The notes under the pieces: generated by a model
Databases searched by the model: none
What the model was told of the DNA's origin: nothing
What the model saw: only the letters and a program-made list of their open reading frames with translations
Program-made: the position numbers and the translations under genes
In this document: piece by piece, positions 20,471 to 31,583 of the stretch
Position numbering within the stretch: position 1 is the stretch's first letter
Layout of the letters: the number at the start of each line of letters is the position of its first letter
Source: Alphaproteobacteria bacterium
Lineage (GTDB): Bacteria > Pseudomonadota > Alphaproteobacteria > Rhodospirillales > Rhodospirillaceae
NCBI GenBank assembly: GCA_030604885.1
Contig: JAUVUZ010000021.1
Coordinates: 1-62,179 of the forward strand
Length of the DNA: 62,179 nt
Direction: 5' to 3'

Positions 20471-21457
20471 TTAGGCGGAACCCCCGGCGCCCACCAGGGG
20501 TGTTTCCGCAACGCTGGTCTGCGCCTCCACCACCAGCACCACGTCGCCCAGCCACTCCCCCGGCCGCCCCGGCACGATGCGGGTGGAGACGCGCGGGCGC
20601 AGCAGCAGCGCCAGCGCCTTTTCCCACCGGCTCGCCCCCGGCTTCCACGGCACCCGGCGGTCGAGCTTGTAGCCCCGGGCGCGGCCGCCGAAGCGGTCGA
20701 GCGCCGCCTCCATGGCGAAGTCCTTGTCCCAGCACTCCATCGCCACCACCACCGACATTTCGGGCGGCAGGGCGCGGGCGAGCGCCTCCAGCACCACCGG
20801 CTCGTAGCCCTCCACGTCGATCTTCACCACGCCGTGGGTACGCCCCGCCGCCAGCAGATCGGCGAACACCGCGCCGAAGGCGGCGGCGCCGTCGCGGATC
20901 TCGATGCCGACCTTGAAGTAGTTCTCCGCCGCGTAGCTCGAGAAGCCGTCCTTCGCGGCGAGGATGGTCTTGCTGTAGGAATTGTCCGTGTCGTCCACGA
21001 ACGCGCCGCCCCAGTTGTGGCGCGGCACCGTGAGTTCGCCGGTCTTGTCGCCGTCGCCGATGCCGAAGGGGTGGAGGGTGTAGGGCACGGTGAGGGCGAG
21101 CGCGGCGTTCACCGCGATCAGGTGACAGCACAGCGGGTTCGGCTCGAACATGTGCACGGCGCCGAAGGCGTTGCCGCACTGGCACGACACCAGGCCGATG
21201 TTGGCGCCGACGTCGAGCAGGAAATCGCCGTGGCCGGAGCGGGCGAAGTGGCGGATCAGCGCCGTCAGCGTCGGCTCCCACTCGCCGGTGATCTGGGCGC
21301 GCACCGAGATGGTGTCGCGGCCGCGGAAGAACAGCCGCGAGCCGTTACGGGTGAGGCGGTCGAAAATCCACGCCTTGAGGCCGAACCCGGCGAGTTCGGC
21401 AAACCCTTCCTCATGCCGGAACGCGAGCATCCGCTCGGCACTGCCCACCCGATTCAT
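20471..21457 (-). CDS. FkbM-family methyltransferase
   Basis: SAM-dependent methyltransferase (328 aa from ATG 21457, preceded by GAAGAGGGG). Motif I is [29 protein letters not shown] is the FkbM post-I signature. Such enzymes O-methylate sugars or hydroxyls in glycans or natural products. No glycan cluster is next to it, so the substrate is open. A longer reading frame to 21604 has no convincing start. Confidence 0.87.
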   Translation of the reverse strand: MNRVGSAERMLAFRHEEGFAELAGFGLKAWIFDRLTRNGSRLFFRGRDTISVRAQITGEWEPTLTALIRHFARSGHGDFLLDVGANIGLVSCQCGNAFGAVHMFEPNPLCCHLIAVNAALALTVPYTLHPFGIGDGDKTGELTVPRHNWGGAFVDDTDNSYSKTILAAKDGFSSYAAENYFKVGIEIRDGAAAFGAVFADLLAAGRTHGVVKIDVEGYEPVVLEALARALPPEMSVVVAMECWDKDFAMEAALDRFGGRARGYKLDRRVPWKPGASRWEKALALLLRPRVSTRIVPGRPGEWLGDVVLVVEAQTSVAETPLVGAGGSA

Positions 21458-21682
21458 GGTCCCCTCTTCGCTGTGCCGCCGGGACAACCGTCCGGACTCA
21501 CATGGCCCCCGGTGCGGGAATGTCGAGGGCGGGAACGGCGGAAACCCGGGCGACTCGCGAAATTTTCGTACGGAACGGTCGCGAAAACGCAACAAAACGA
21601 TCACGGAGCCGCAATGCTTCTGTCATCGCCCCGCTGTTAGACAGGGTCAGGACCATTCCGACCGACAGTCCAGGAGCCATCC

Positions 21683-22660
21683 ATGCCCGCCCACCTCCGC
21701 AGTTTCGCCAGCGCCGCGGCGCTCGCCGTCGCCCTCGCCGCCCTCCCCGCCATGGCGGCCGAGGAAAAGGCCCAGCTCGACACCCGCTACACCGACGCCG
21801 ACGGCGACCTGGTGGCCGACGCGCCGAAGGACCCGAAGCAGTGGGTCGACCCGGCGACCCTGGTGTTCGCCTACACCCCGGTCGAGGACCCGGCGGTCTA
21901 CGCCAAGGTGTGGGATGGCTTCCTCAAGCACATGGAGGCGGTGACCGGCAAGAAGGTGACGTTCTTCCCGGTGCAGTCCAACGCCGCGCAGATCGAGGCG
22001 ATGCGCGCCGGGCGGCTGCACGTCGCCGGGTTCAACACCGGCTCCAACCCGCTGGCGGTGGCCTGCGCCGGGTTCGTGCCGTTCGCGATGATGGCGTCGA
22101 AGGACGACCGCTACGGCTACGAGATGGAAATCATCACCTACCCCGGCAGCGGCGTCTCCAAGGTCGAGGACATCCGCGGCAAGAAGATGGCCTTCACCTC
22201 GGAAACCTCCAACTCCGGCTACAAGGCGCCCTCGGCCCTGCTGCGCCAGGAGTTCAAGATGGAGGCGGGCAAGGATTACGAGCCGGTGTTCTCCGGCAAG
22301 CACGACAACTCGATCCTCGGCGTCGCCAACAAGGATTACCCCGCCGCCGCCATCGCCAACTCGGTGAAGCTGCGCATGGAAGCGCGCGGCGTGGTGAAGC
22401 CCGAGCAGCTCAAGGTGATCTACACCTCGCAGACCTTCCCCACCACCGGCTACGGCTACGCCCACAACCTCAAGCCCGAACTCGCCGCCAAGATCAAAGA
22501 GGCGTTCTTCGGCTACGACTGGAGCGGCAGCGAGCTGGCCAAGGAATTCAACAAGACCGAGCCGCCGCAGGAGAAGTTCATGCCGATCACCTACAAGGAG
22601 CACTGGGCGGTGGTGCGGCAGATCGACCGCGCGATGGAGGTTTCCTACTCGTGCAAGTGA
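21683..22660 (+). CDS. phnD: Phosphonate/phosphite-type ABC transporter substrate-binding protein
   Basis: 325-aa periplasmic binding protein with signal peptide [19 protein letters not shown]. After it comes a short acidic loop [13 protein letters not shown] that resembles a calcium-binding DxDxD loop, then the PhnD core ([40 protein letters not shown]). The ligand could be phosphonate, phosphite or a related oxyanion. It heads a four-gene operon. One CTGTCAT half-site (21620-21626) lies upstream, too little to call a Pho box. Confidence 0.9.
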   Translation: MPAHLRSFASAAALAVALAALPAMAAEEKAQLDTRYTDADGDLVADAPKDPKQWVDPATLVFAYTPVEDPAVYAKVWDGFLKHMEAVTGKKVTFFPVQSNAAQIEAMRAGRLHVAGFNTGSNPLAVACAGFVPFAMMASKDDRYGYEMEIITYPGSGVSKVEDIRGKKMAFTSETSNSGYKAPSALLRQEFKMEAGKDYEPVFSGKHDNSILGVANKDYPAAAIANSVKLRMEARGVVKPEQLKVIYTSQTFPTTGYGYAHNLKPELAAKIKEAFFGYDWSGSELAKEFNKTEPPQEKFMPITYKEHWAVVRQIDRAMEVSYSCK

Positions 22661-23493
22661 GCGCCGACGACCTCCTGGTCCTCGAGGGCCTGAGCAAGCG
22701 CTACCCCACCGGCGACCGGGCGCTGCGGGACGTGTCCCTGCGGCTCCCCGCCGGGCAGGTGACGATGCTGATCGGCCCCTCCGGCGCGGGCAAGTCCACC
22801 CTGATCCGCTGCGTCAACCGCTTGGTGGAACCCACCGCCGGGCGGGTGCTGCTGCGCGGCGAGGACGTCGCCCGCCTGCCCGCCTCCGGCCTGCGGCGGG
22901 CGCGGCGGCGGATGGGGATGATCTTCCAGGAATACGCCCTGGTGGAACGCCTGACGGTGATGGAGAACGTCCTCTCCGGCCGCCTCGGCTACCTCGACTT
23001 CTGGCGCAGCACCCTGCGCCGCTATCCGGCGGACGACATCGCCGCCGCCTTCGCGCTGCTGGAGCGGGTCGGCCTCGGCGGCTTCGCCGACAAGCGCGCC
23101 GACGCCCTCTCCGGCGGCCAGCGCCAGCGCGTCGGCATCGCCCGCGCGCTGATCCAGTCGCCCGAGATTCTGCTGGTGGACGAACCCACCGCCTCCCTCG
23201 ACCCCAAGACCTCGCGCCAGATCATGCGGCTGATCTGCGAGCTGTGCGCCGAAAAGGGGCTGGCGGCGATCGTCAACATCCACGACGTGGCGCTGGCGAA
23301 GATGTTCGCCCAGCGCATCGTCGGCCTGCGCGCGGGCGAGATCGTCTTCGACGGCCCGCCCGCCGACCTCGGCCCCGACATCCTCACCCGCATCTACGGC
23401 GAGGAGGACTGGACCGCCGCCCGCGAAACCGACGAAGACGACGCGGACGAGCGCCCGGAGGACCCGCTGCGGCTGGCGGAGGCGCGGGCATGA
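22657..23493 (+). CDS. phnC: Phosphonate-type ABC transporter ATP-binding protein
   Basis: ATPase of the importer (about 278 aa). It shows Walker [15 protein letters not shown]-loop [16 protein letters not shown], signature [15 protein letters not shown], Walker [14 protein letters not shown] and an H-loop in [11 protein letters not shown]. The start is GTG 22657 (GTGA overlap with the phnD stop) or GTG 22651. A C-terminal acidic tail ([12 protein letters not shown]) extends past the usual end. It overlaps phnE1 by 4 bp. Confidence 0.92.
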   Translation: MSADDLLVLEGLSKRYPTGDRALRDVSLRLPAGQVTMLIGPSGAGKSTLIRCVNRLVEPTAGRVLLRGEDVARLPASGLRRARRRMGMIFQEYALVERLTVMENVLSGRLGYLDFWRSTLRRYPADDIAAAFALLERVGLGGFADKRADALSGGQRQRVGIARALIQSPEILLVDEPTASLDPKTSRQIMRLICELCAEKGLAAIVNIHDVALAKMFAQRIVGLRAGEIVFDGPPADLGPDILTRIYGEEDWTAARETDEDDADERPEDPLRLAEARA

Positions 23494-24281
23494 GCGCGCG
23501 CGCCTGGTCGCCGCCGCCCCTGATCGCCAATCCCTGGCTGCGGCGCGGCCTCGCCCTCGCGGCGGCGGCCTATCTGCTCGCGGCGGTTTCCTCGATCGAG
23601 GTCAACTGGGAGCGCGTGCGCGAGGGGCTGGATCGCGGCGCCGCGTTCGTCGCCTCGTTCGCCCGGCCCGACTTCGTCTCCCGCTGGGGCGACATCCACG
23701 AAGGCATCGTCGAAAGCCTGTCGATGACCTTCGCCGCCACCGCCATCGGCATCGCGCTCGCCCTGCCGGTGGGCCTGGGGGCGGCGCGCAACCTCGCGCC
23801 CGCGCCGGTCTACGCCCTCTGCCGGGGGGTGATCGCCCTCTCCCGCACCTTTCAGGAAATCATCGTCGCGATCCTGTTCGTGGCGATGTTCGGCTTCGGC
23901 CCGCTGGCGGGCGTCGCCACCCTCGCCTTCGCCACCATCGGCTTCATCGCCAAGCTGCTGGCGGAGGATATCGAGGACATCGACCCGGCCCAGGTGGAGG
24001 CGATCCGCGCCACCGGCGCCACCTGGCCGCAGATCCTGGTCTACGGCGTCGCGCCGCAGGTGATGCCGCGCATGGTCGGGCTTTCGGTCTACCGCCTCGA
24101 CATCAACTTCCGCGAATCCGCGGTGATCGGCATCGTCGGCGCGGGCGGCATCGGCGCCACCCTCAACACCGCGTTCGACCGCTACGAGTTCGACACCGCC
24201 GCCGCGATCATCCTGGTGATCATCGCCATCGTCATGGGGTCGGAATACCTCTCCTCGGTCGTACGCCGGAGGCTGCAATGA
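23490..24281 (+). CDS. phnE: Phosphonate-type ABC transporter permease 1
   Basis: 263-aa permease with about six membrane helices. The EAA loop is [40 protein letters not shown] marks the PhnE subfamily. ATG at 23490 overlaps phnC by 4 bp. Confidence 0.92.
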   Translation: MSARAWSPPPLIANPWLRRGLALAAAAYLLAAVSSIEVNWERVREGLDRGAAFVASFARPDFVSRWGDIHEGIVESLSMTFAATAIGIALALPVGLGAARNLAPAPVYALCRGVIALSRTFQEIIVAILFVAMFGFGPLAGVATLAFATIGFIAKLLAEDIEDIDPAQVEAIRATGATWPQILVYGVAPQVMPRMVGLSVYRLDINFRESAVIGIVGAGGIGATLNTAFDRYEFDTAAAIILVIIAIVMGSEYLSSVVRRRLQ

Positions 24282-25078
24282 CCGCCGTTCCCGTCTGGCG
24301 CAAGCGCAACCGCCGCGAGGCGCTCACCGTGTGGCTCGGCTGGATCGCGGGCATCCTGCTGTTCGCGTGGTCGTGGAAGGCGGTTTCCGACGCCACCATG
24401 TGGGTGTTCGTCGCCGACGCCCACATCCAGGCCGCCGACATGCTCTCGCGCATGGTGCCGCCGCGCTGGTCGTACATGGAGCGCCTGTGGCGGCCGCTGT
24501 GGGACACCCTCAACATCGCCACCCTCGGCACCCTGCTCGGCCTCGCGATCGCGGTGCCGGTGGCGTTCCTCGCGGCGCGCAACACCACCCCCAGCCGCGC
24601 CTTCGCCCGGCCGCTGGCGCTGCTGATCATCGTCTCCTCCCGCTCGATCAACTCGCTGATCTGGGCGATGCTGCTGGTGACGGTGCTGGGGCCGGGCATG
24701 CTCGCCGGGATCGTCGCCATCGCGCTGCGCTCGATCGGCTTCATCGGCAAGCTGCTCTACGAGGCGATCGAGGAGATCGACCCCACCCAGGTGGAGGCGA
24801 TCCAGGCCACCGGCGCCTCGCGCCTGCAGGTGCTCACCCACGCCATCGCGCCGCAGGTGATGCCCGCGCTGGCGGGAATCTCGGTCTACCGCTGGGACAT
24901 CAACATCCGCGAATCCACCGTGCTCGGCCTGGTGGGCGCGGGCGGCATCGGCCTGCAACTGATGGCGAGCGTCAACGTGCTCGCCTGGCCGCAGGTGACG
25001 ATGATCTTCATCGCCATCCTCGCCACCGTGGTGGCGAGCGAATGGCTCTCCGCCAAGGTCCGCCACGCGATCATCTAG
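24278..25078 (+). CDS. phnE: Phosphonate-type ABC transporter permease 2
   Basis: Second PhnE-like permease (266 aa). It has the EAA loop IEEIDPTQVEAIQATGASRL and RWDINIRESTVLGLVGAGGI. It is clearly paralogous to the preceding gene, so the pore is probably a heterodimer. It ends the operon, converging on the glmS-like gene with a 3-bp gap. Confidence 0.92.
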   Translation: MTAVPVWRKRNRREALTVWLGWIAGILLFAWSWKAVSDATMWVFVADAHIQAADMLSRMVPPRWSYMERLWRPLWDTLNIATLGTLLGLAIAVPVAFLAARNTTPSRAFARPLALLIIVSSRSINSLIWAMLLVTVLGPGMLAGIVAIALRSIGFIGKLLYEAIEEIDPTQVEAIQATGASRLQVLTHAIAPQVMPALAGISVYRWDINIRESTVLGLVGAGGIGLQLMASVNVLAWPQVTMIFIAILATVVASEWLSAKVRHAII

Positions 25079-25081
25079 GGC

Positions 25082-26170
25082 TTAATCGGCGGACAGGCTC
25101 TTGGTGAGGTGGCGCGGGCGGTCGAGGTCGAGGCCCTTGAGGGCGGCGACGCGGTAGGCGAGCAGTTGCATCGGCACCGCGTAGACCATCGGCGCGACGA
25201 ACGCGGGCGCGGGCGGCACCGCGAGGGCGGCGAACGCGGCGTCGCCGAAGCGAGCGACGCCCTCCGCATCGGACACCCACACCACCGGCGCGCCGTGCCC
25301 GGCCGCCTCCCGCGCGTTGGCGAGGGTGGCGGCGAACAGCGGCCCCGGCGGCGCCAGCGCCACCACCGGCATCGCGGCGTCGAGCATCGCGATCGGGCCG
25401 TGGCGCATCTCCCCCGCCGAGAACCCCTCGGCGTGGACGTAGCTGGTTTCCTTGAGCTTGAGCGCGCCTTCGAGGGCGATGGGAAACGCCGCGCCGCGCC
25501 CGGTGTAGACGACGTTGCGCGCCTCGGCCAAGCGTTCGGCCACCGCGCCCACGGCGGCGTCGAGGGCGAGCGCCTCGGCGACGCGTCCGGGAAGTTCGGC
25601 CAGCGCCCGCGTCAGCGTCGCCTCGGCGGCGGCGTCGAGCGCGCCCCGCTCCCGCCCCAGCGCCACCGCCAGCGCCGCCAGCGCCGCGAGCTGGGCGGTG
25701 AAGCCCTTGGTGGAGGCGACCGCCCGTTCCGCCCCCGCGCGGGTCGTCAGCACCGCGTCGGCGGCGCGGGCCATGGCGTTGTCGGCCACGTTGACCACCG
25801 CCAGGGTGCGCAGCCCGGCCGCGCGGCACACGGCCAGCGCCGCCAGGGTGTCGGCGGTCTCGCCGGATTGGGAGATCAGCACCGCCAGCCCGCCCGGCTG
25901 CGGCGGCGGGCGGCGATGGCGGAACTCGGGCGCGATGTCCACCTCGGCGGGCAGCCCGGCGATCTCCTCGATCCACAGCTTCGCCACCATCGCCGCGTGG
26001 AACGACGAACCGCTCGCCACCAGGGTGACGCGCCGCACCTCGGCCGGGTCCACCGGCAGCGGCGGGCACAGGCGCCCCGCCGGGTCGCGCAGCGCCGCCA
26101 GGGTGTCGACGAGCGCGGCGGGCTGCGCGTGGATCTCCTCGAGCATCCGGTGCGGCCAGGCGCCGGTCAT
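25082..26170 (-). CDS. GlmS-like SIS-domain isomerase/deaminase lacking the glutaminase domain
   Basis: 362-aa protein made of two SIS domains that align with the isomerase half of GlmS: SGSSFHAAMVAKLWIEEIAG, VLISQSGETADTLAAL, STKGFTAQLAAL, ALKLKETSYVHAEGFSAGEM and the C-terminal RPRHLTKSLSAD. The N-terminal Ntn-amidotransferase domain with catalytic Cys1 is absent, and glmU begins 11 bp upstream, leaving no room for it. By analogy to NagB-II/AgaS it could deaminate glucosamine-6-P or use free ammonia. It is translationally linked to glmU. Confidence 0.85.
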   Translation of the reverse strand: MTGAWPHRMLEEIHAQPAALVDTLAALRDPAGRLCPPLPVDPAEVRRVTLVASGSSFHAAMVAKLWIEEIAGLPAEVDIAPEFRHRRPPPQPGGLAVLISQSGETADTLAALAVCRAAGLRTLAVVNVADNAMARAADAVLTTRAGAERAVASTKGFTAQLAALAALAVALGRERGALDAAAEATLTRALAELPGRVAEALALDAAVGAVAERLAEARNVVYTGRGAAFPIALEGALKLKETSYVHAEGFSAGEMRHGPIAMLDAAMPVVALAPPGPLFAATLANAREAAGHGAPVVWVSDAEGVARFGDAAFAALAVPPAPAFVAPMVYAVPMQLLAYRVAALKGLDLDRPRHLTKSLSAD

Positions 26171-26181
26171 CGGCGGCGCCC

Positions 26182-27531
26182 CTATTTCGCCTTGAGGGCG
26201 CGCATCTTGGCGCGGAAGCGGGCGGCCCAGCCCTCGATGGTCTTTTGCGGCGCGCGCGTCACCGCCAGGGCGTCGGCGGGCACGTCGTGGGTCACCACCG
26301 ATCCGGCGCCGACGGTGGCGCCGTCGCCCACCTTCACCGGCGCCACCAGCGAGGTGTTGGAGCCGATGAACGCGCCCGCGCCCACGTCGGTATGGCTTTT
26401 GGTGAAGCCGTCGTAATTGCAGGTGATGGTGCCCGCGCCGATGTTGGCGCCCGCGCCGATGCGCGCGTCGCCGATGTAGGTGAGGTGGTTGACCTTGGCC
26501 CCCGCCTCCACCGTCGCCTTCTTGATTTCGACGAAGTTGCCGACGTGGGCGTCCGCCCCCACGTCCGCCCCCGGCCGCAGCCGCGCATACGGCCCGAGGA
26601 TCGCCCCCGAGGCGACCCGCGCGTCCTCGAAATGGCAGAACGCCTTGATCGTCACGCCGTCGCCCACCACCACGCCGGGGCCGAACACCACGAACGGCTC
26701 GATCGTCACGTCGCGCCCCAACTGGGTGTCGGCGGAGAAATGCACGGTGTGCGGGTCGGTCATGGTGACGCCTCTGGCGAGGGCGGCGGCGCGCAGGCGG
26801 TCCTGGGCGATCGCCTCCACCAGCGCCAGGTCGGCGCGGGAGTTGACGCCGAGGAACTCCTCCGCCGCGCCCTCCACAACCGCGCAGGCGCGGCCCTCGG
26901 CGCGCGCCAGGGCCACCACGTCGGTGAGGTAGTATTCGCCCTTGGCGTTGGCGTTGCCCACCGCCTCCAGAAGGCGCCACGCCACCGCGCCGTCGATCAG
27001 CATCACGCCGGAATTGCAGAGCGTCACCTCCAGCTCCTCGGGCGACGCGTCCTTGGCCTCGACGATGCGGTCGAGGTTGCCCTCCGCGTCGAGGATCAGG
27101 CGGCCGTAGGCGCCCGGCTCGTCCTCCTCGAAGCCCAGCACCACCACCGCCGGGTTCGCCGCCGAGGCGCGCAGGTCGAGGGCCTGTTGCACCGTCTCGG
27201 CGCGCACCAACGGCGTGTCGCCGAACGCCACCAGGATGTCGCCGGAAAAGTCCTGGAGCGCCGCCTTCGTCGCCAGCGCCGCGTGGGCGGTGCCGAGGCG
27301 TTCCGCCTGCACCGCCACCGCCGCGTCGTAGCGCGCCGCGAGGGCCGCCGCCGCGTCCATCCCCGGGCCGAGCACCACCACCCGGCGCACCACGCCGAGG
27401 TCGTCCAGCATGCCGAGCACGTGGCCCAGCATCGGCACGTTGCAGACCTTGTGCATCACCTTGGGGAGGTCGGACTTCATCCGGGTGCCGAGTCCGGCAG
27501 CGAGCACGACGGCGGCGCAAGATGCAGACAT
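26182..27531 (-). CDS. glmU: Bifunctional GlmU: GlcN-1-P acetyltransferase / GlcNAc-1-P uridyltransferase
   Basis: Makes UDP-GlcNAc for peptidoglycan and LPS (449 aa). The N-terminal pyrophosphorylase domain has the LAAGLGTRMKSDLPKVMH loop, and the C-terminal left-handed beta-helix has hexapeptide repeats and the acetyl-CoA/His motif (NHLTYIGDARIGAGANIGAG, TITCNYDG). The ATG at 27531 (MSASCAAVV) places the start at the expected point; the frame extends further without homology. Forms a unit with the SIS-domain gene downstream. Confidence 0.95.
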   Translation of the reverse strand: MSASCAAVVLAAGLGTRMKSDLPKVMHKVCNVPMLGHVLGMLDDLGVVRRVVVLGPGMDAAAALAARYDAAVAVQAERLGTAHAALATKAALQDFSGDILVAFGDTPLVRAETVQQALDLRASAANPAVVVLGFEEDEPGAYGRLILDAEGNLDRIVEAKDASPEELEVTLCNSGVMLIDGAVAWRLLEAVGNANAKGEYYLTDVVALARAEGRACAVVEGAAEEFLGVNSRADLALVEAIAQDRLRAAALARGVTMTDPHTVHFSADTQLGRDVTIEPFVVFGPGVVVGDGVTIKAFCHFEDARVASGAILGPYARLRPGADVGADAHVGNFVEIKKATVEAGAKVNHLTYIGDARIGAGANIGAGTITCNYDGFTKSHTDVGAGAFIGSNTSLVAPVKVGDGATVGAGSVVTHDVPADALAVTRAPQKTIEGWAARFRAKMRALKAK

Positions 27532-27698
27532 AAAACGATTCTTTCGTTGAAAGACGAAAATCCCGGATACCCGGGCACCGCTCGTCTGTAGCATACTCGC
27601 CGGGGAGACACCACATCTCACACGACGCCCTTCCGGGGGCCTGTCCTGCCGAGTTTGGGTGCCTTGCCCGTGGTTTTCCAGCGTTAAGGATGTATCGG

Positions 27699-28427
27699 AT
27701 GCCGACCCCCGCCAGCCCTCGCTTCGCGGCCAGCACCAACGGCTACGGCGCGATCCTGTTCGACCTCGACGGAACCCTGATCGACAGCCTGCCCGGCCTC
27801 ACCCGCAGCCTCAACGCCATCCTCTCCGAGGACGGCCGCCGCCGCGTCGACGACGACGAAGTGCGGCTGATGGTGGGCGACGGCATCAAGGTTCTGGTCG
27901 CCCGCGCCTACGCCGCCACCGGCCTGCCGCCGGAGAACGACGCCGCCCTCAACGCCCTGGTGGCGCGCTTCTCCGCCCATTACGAGCCGGACCCCTCGCT
28001 CGGCTGCGCCCTGTTCGCCCACGCGCCCGAGGTGCTGGCCGGTCTCCTCGGCATGGGCTTCCGCCTCGGCGTGGTCACCAACAAGCTGCTCGCCCCGGCG
28101 CTCACCATCCTGCGCGACTTCACCCTGCTGCCGGTGCTCGACACCGTCGTCGGCGGCGACACCACGCCGCACCTGAAGCCGCACCCCGAACCCTTCCTCC
28201 ACGCCGCCGACCAGCTCGAGCTTTCGCCCCAGAGGGTGGTGGTGGTGGGCGATTCGTTCAACGACGTGGAAGGCGGCCGCCGCGCCGGCATGCGCACCAT
28301 CGCCGTCTCCTACGGCTACACCCGCATGCCGGTTTCCGAGTTCGGCGCAGACGCCACCATCGACAGCCTGCTCGACCTCCCCGCCGCGATCATGAACCTG
28401 CCGACGATCGCCGAGATTGCCACTTGA
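27699..28427 (+). CDS. gph: HAD-family phosphatase, phosphoglycolate phosphatase type
   Basis: HAD subfamily IA hydrolase (242 aa). Motif I is LFDLDGTLIDSLPGL (nucleophile Asp), motif II VVTNKLLAP, motif III with Lys in HLKPHPEPF and motif IV VVVGDSFNDVEGG. It probably removes 2-phosphoglycolate. ATG 27699 is chosen because AAGGA lies 9 nt before it and directly abuts the alternative ATG at 27690. It is divergent from glmU. Confidence 0.88.
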   Translation: MPTPASPRFAASTNGYGAILFDLDGTLIDSLPGLTRSLNAILSEDGRRRVDDDEVRLMVGDGIKVLVARAYAATGLPPENDAALNALVARFSAHYEPDPSLGCALFAHAPEVLAGLLGMGFRLGVVTNKLLAPALTILRDFTLLPVLDTVVGGDTTPHLKPHPEPFLHAADQLELSPQRVVVVGDSFNDVEGGRRAGMRTIAVSYGYTRMPVSEFGADATIDSLLDLPAAIMNLPTIAEIAT

Positions 28428-28472
28428 CAGTGCCTTGAGGGGACGGTAAACAACGCCCCTCACCGCGAACGG

Positions 28473-28547
28473 GGGCGCGTAGCTCAGCGGGAGAGCACTG
28501 CCTTCACACGGCAGGGGTCACAGGTTCAATCCCTGTCGCGCCCACCA
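28473..28547 (+). tRNA. tRNA-Val (anticodon CAC)
   Basis: Full cloverleaf: acceptor GGGCGCG/CGCGCCC, D-arm with AGCTCAGCGGGAGAGC, anticodon stem CTGCC/GGCAG with loop TTCACAC (anticodon CAC, codon GUG) and T-arm CAGGTTCAATCCCTG. The 3' CCA is encoded. It lies 45 bp after gph and immediately upstream of the CRISPR1 trailer end. Confidence 0.97.
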
Positions 28548-28578
28548 TTCCCCTCAAGGGGTCAGCGTTGGAATAGAA

Positions 28579-28620
28579 AGAGCGCCGTTGTTCAACTGAA
28601 CACGGCGCTCTCTCATTTTT
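28579..28620 (+). terminator. Terminator downstream of tRNA-Val, probably bidirectional
   Basis: A 10-bp stem AGAGCGCCGT (28579-28588) pairs with ACGGCGCTCT (28602-28611), followed by TTTTT (28616-28620) on the plus strand. On the minus strand the same hairpin is followed by TTTCT, so it could also stop the CRISPR1 precursor, which runs towards it. Confidence 0.8.
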
Positions 28621-28658
28621 CCGATTCGCGCGGCGCTCGCGGCGATCCACAAAGGCTC

Positions 28659-29663
28659 AGGTTCATCCCCGTGCGAGCGGGGAACACGTGTAGGGCGGCA
28701 GCGCGGGTATCCTCGGCGACGGTTCATCCCCGCGCGAGCGGGGAACACGGCGGAGCCCACAGGTAATTGTCCTGGCCGTCCGGTTCATCCCCGCGCGAGC
28801 GGGGAACACAGTTGGGGACAATGGTTTCCCAGAACGCTCGGCGGTTCATCCCCGCGCGAGCGGGGAACACGTCACCCCGTCGCCCCGGCCGCCGCGATGG
28901 GGCGGTTCATCCCCGCGCGAGCGGGGAACACGCCTCGGCCGGAGCCTGCGCCGCGTTGAACGCCGGTTCATCCCCGCGCGAGCGGGGAACACCACGTCGC
29001 GATCAATAAGGTCCACCCGAAGACCGGTTCATCCCCGCGCGAGCGGGGAACACCAGGCGAGGTCGGTTGCCATCGCCAAGATCGGCGGTTCATCCCCGCG
29101 CGAGCGGGGAACACATCGTCGCGGCGAAGCCGGTCGCCTGCGCGGACGGTTCATCCCCGCGCGAGCGGGGAACACCTCCCGCATGTCCTCGCCGAGGATA
29201 CGGACGGCGGTTCATCCCCGCGCGAGCGGGGAACACTTACTGCTGCGTTCTCTGGTCGATCTTCCGGGCGGTTCATCCCCGCGCGAGCGGGGAACACGGT
29301 TGCATCGTGCGCCGGTTCGGCGGTGGCGTCGGTTCATCCCCGCGCGAGCGGGGAACACTAAGTGGCGAGTTCCGACGCACCGATGGACCGCGGTTCATCC
29401 CCGCGCGAGCGGGGAACACGGGGTTGACCGCCCTAAAATGCTCCTCGACGGCGGTTCATCCCCGCGCGAGCGGGGAACACAGCGTAAATCTCCCGGATCA
29501 TCGCCAGTCCCCCGGTTCATCCCCGCGCGAGCGGGGAACACGTTTCCATGCGGATGCTGGCGGCCTGAGCCTCCGGTTCATCCCCGCGCGAGCGGGGAAC
29601 ACCCGAGAACCTTCTTCTGCGCCTCGACGTAGACCGGTTCATCCCCGCGCGAGCGGGGAACAC
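28659..29663 (-). CRISPR. CRISPR1: type I-E array, 17 repeats and 16 spacers
   Basis: 29-bp repeats recur every 61 bp exactly, giving 32-bp spacers throughout. In the transcribed (minus) orientation each repeat starts GTGTTCCCCGC, has a 7-nt loop region and ends GCGGGGATGAACCG, the I-E class; the mature handle would be ATGAACCG. The repeat at 28659-28687 has two changes and is the leader-distal, oldest end. The leader is on the right, next to cas2, so new spacers enter at high coordinates. Reading frames on the plus strand through the array are artefacts. Confidence 0.98.
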
Positions 29664-30915
<1,252 letters not shown>

Positions 30916-30917
30916 GG

Positions 30918-31583
30918 CTAGATCCGCCGGGGCAGCAGCAACCCATACCCGAACGCGCGGGAGGCGCCGATGCCCGCGAACAGCAGCGCGGTCATCGCCT
31001 CAGGGTCCGCAACCTCCACCGCCGCGGTCAGGTCGACCCCGGCCACCCGCGCCGGATGCCCCGCGGCGGTGCGGAAGCTCCCGACGTCATAGGCGGAAAC
31101 CTCGGCCCCCAGAAGACGGAAGCCGTGCCGCTCCCCCTGCTCCGCGAGCCACGCGCCCACCGCCGCCCGCGCCGCCGAAAGGCGGTCGAGATCGGGGGAC
31201 GCGGCCTGTTTGCGGCGGCGCAGTTCGTCCATCACCACGTCGACCTTCTTGCGTTTGCCGCCCGCGTCCTTGCGCACCACCGGGTTGACGCGGCCGATCA
31301 GCCGCAGCCGGTCCCCCGGGCGGAGGTCCGGGGCATAGGGCTTGGCTTCGATCTCGAACAGGTTGTGCCGGTCCTCCGGCTCGCGCTGCGAAACCGCGAG
31401 GAACTCGGGGCGGCCGTCCTTCCAGTCGGCGCGGAAGATGAAGTCGCGGCGGCGGTCCGGATCGTCGCCGAACAGGCTCCACAGCAGGCGGTGGTTTTCA
31501 TAGGTGCCCACCCCGGCGCCCATCATCTTCAAGAGGCTGGCGGCGCTCGGCTCGCGGGAGAGGCGGATGCGGCTGATGAACAT
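30918..31583 (-). CDS. casE: pre-crRNA endoribonuclease Cas6e (CasE/Cse3)
   Basis: Cuts each repeat to give the 8-nt handle and stays bound to the 3' hairpin (221 aa). RAMP fold starting MFISRIRLSREPSAASLLKM; the candidate catalytic His31 is in YENHRLLWSLFGD, matching the E. coli YQLHQ segment. The C-terminal GIGASRAFGYGLLLPRRI is the glycine-rich loop. The ATG overlaps the casD stop as TGATG. A 1020-codon open frame running through this gene and upstream genes is not one protein. Confidence 0.95.
   Translation of the reverse strand: MFISRIRLSREPSAASLLKMMGAGVGTYENHRLLWSLFGDDPDRRRDFIFRADWKDGRPEFLAVSQREPEDRHNLFEIEAKPYAPDLRPGDRLRLIGRVNPVVRKDAGGKRKKVDVVMDELRRRKQAASPDLDRLSAARAAVGAWLAEQGERHGFRLLGAEVSAYDVGSFRTAAGHPARVAGVDLTAAVEVADPEAMTALLFAGIGASRAFGYGLLLPRRI

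Noticed and set aside
21620-21640. Pho box upstream of phnD
   Set aside because: Only one CTGTCAT half-site is present. The next CTGT is 14 bp on, not 11, so a PhoB site is not supported.
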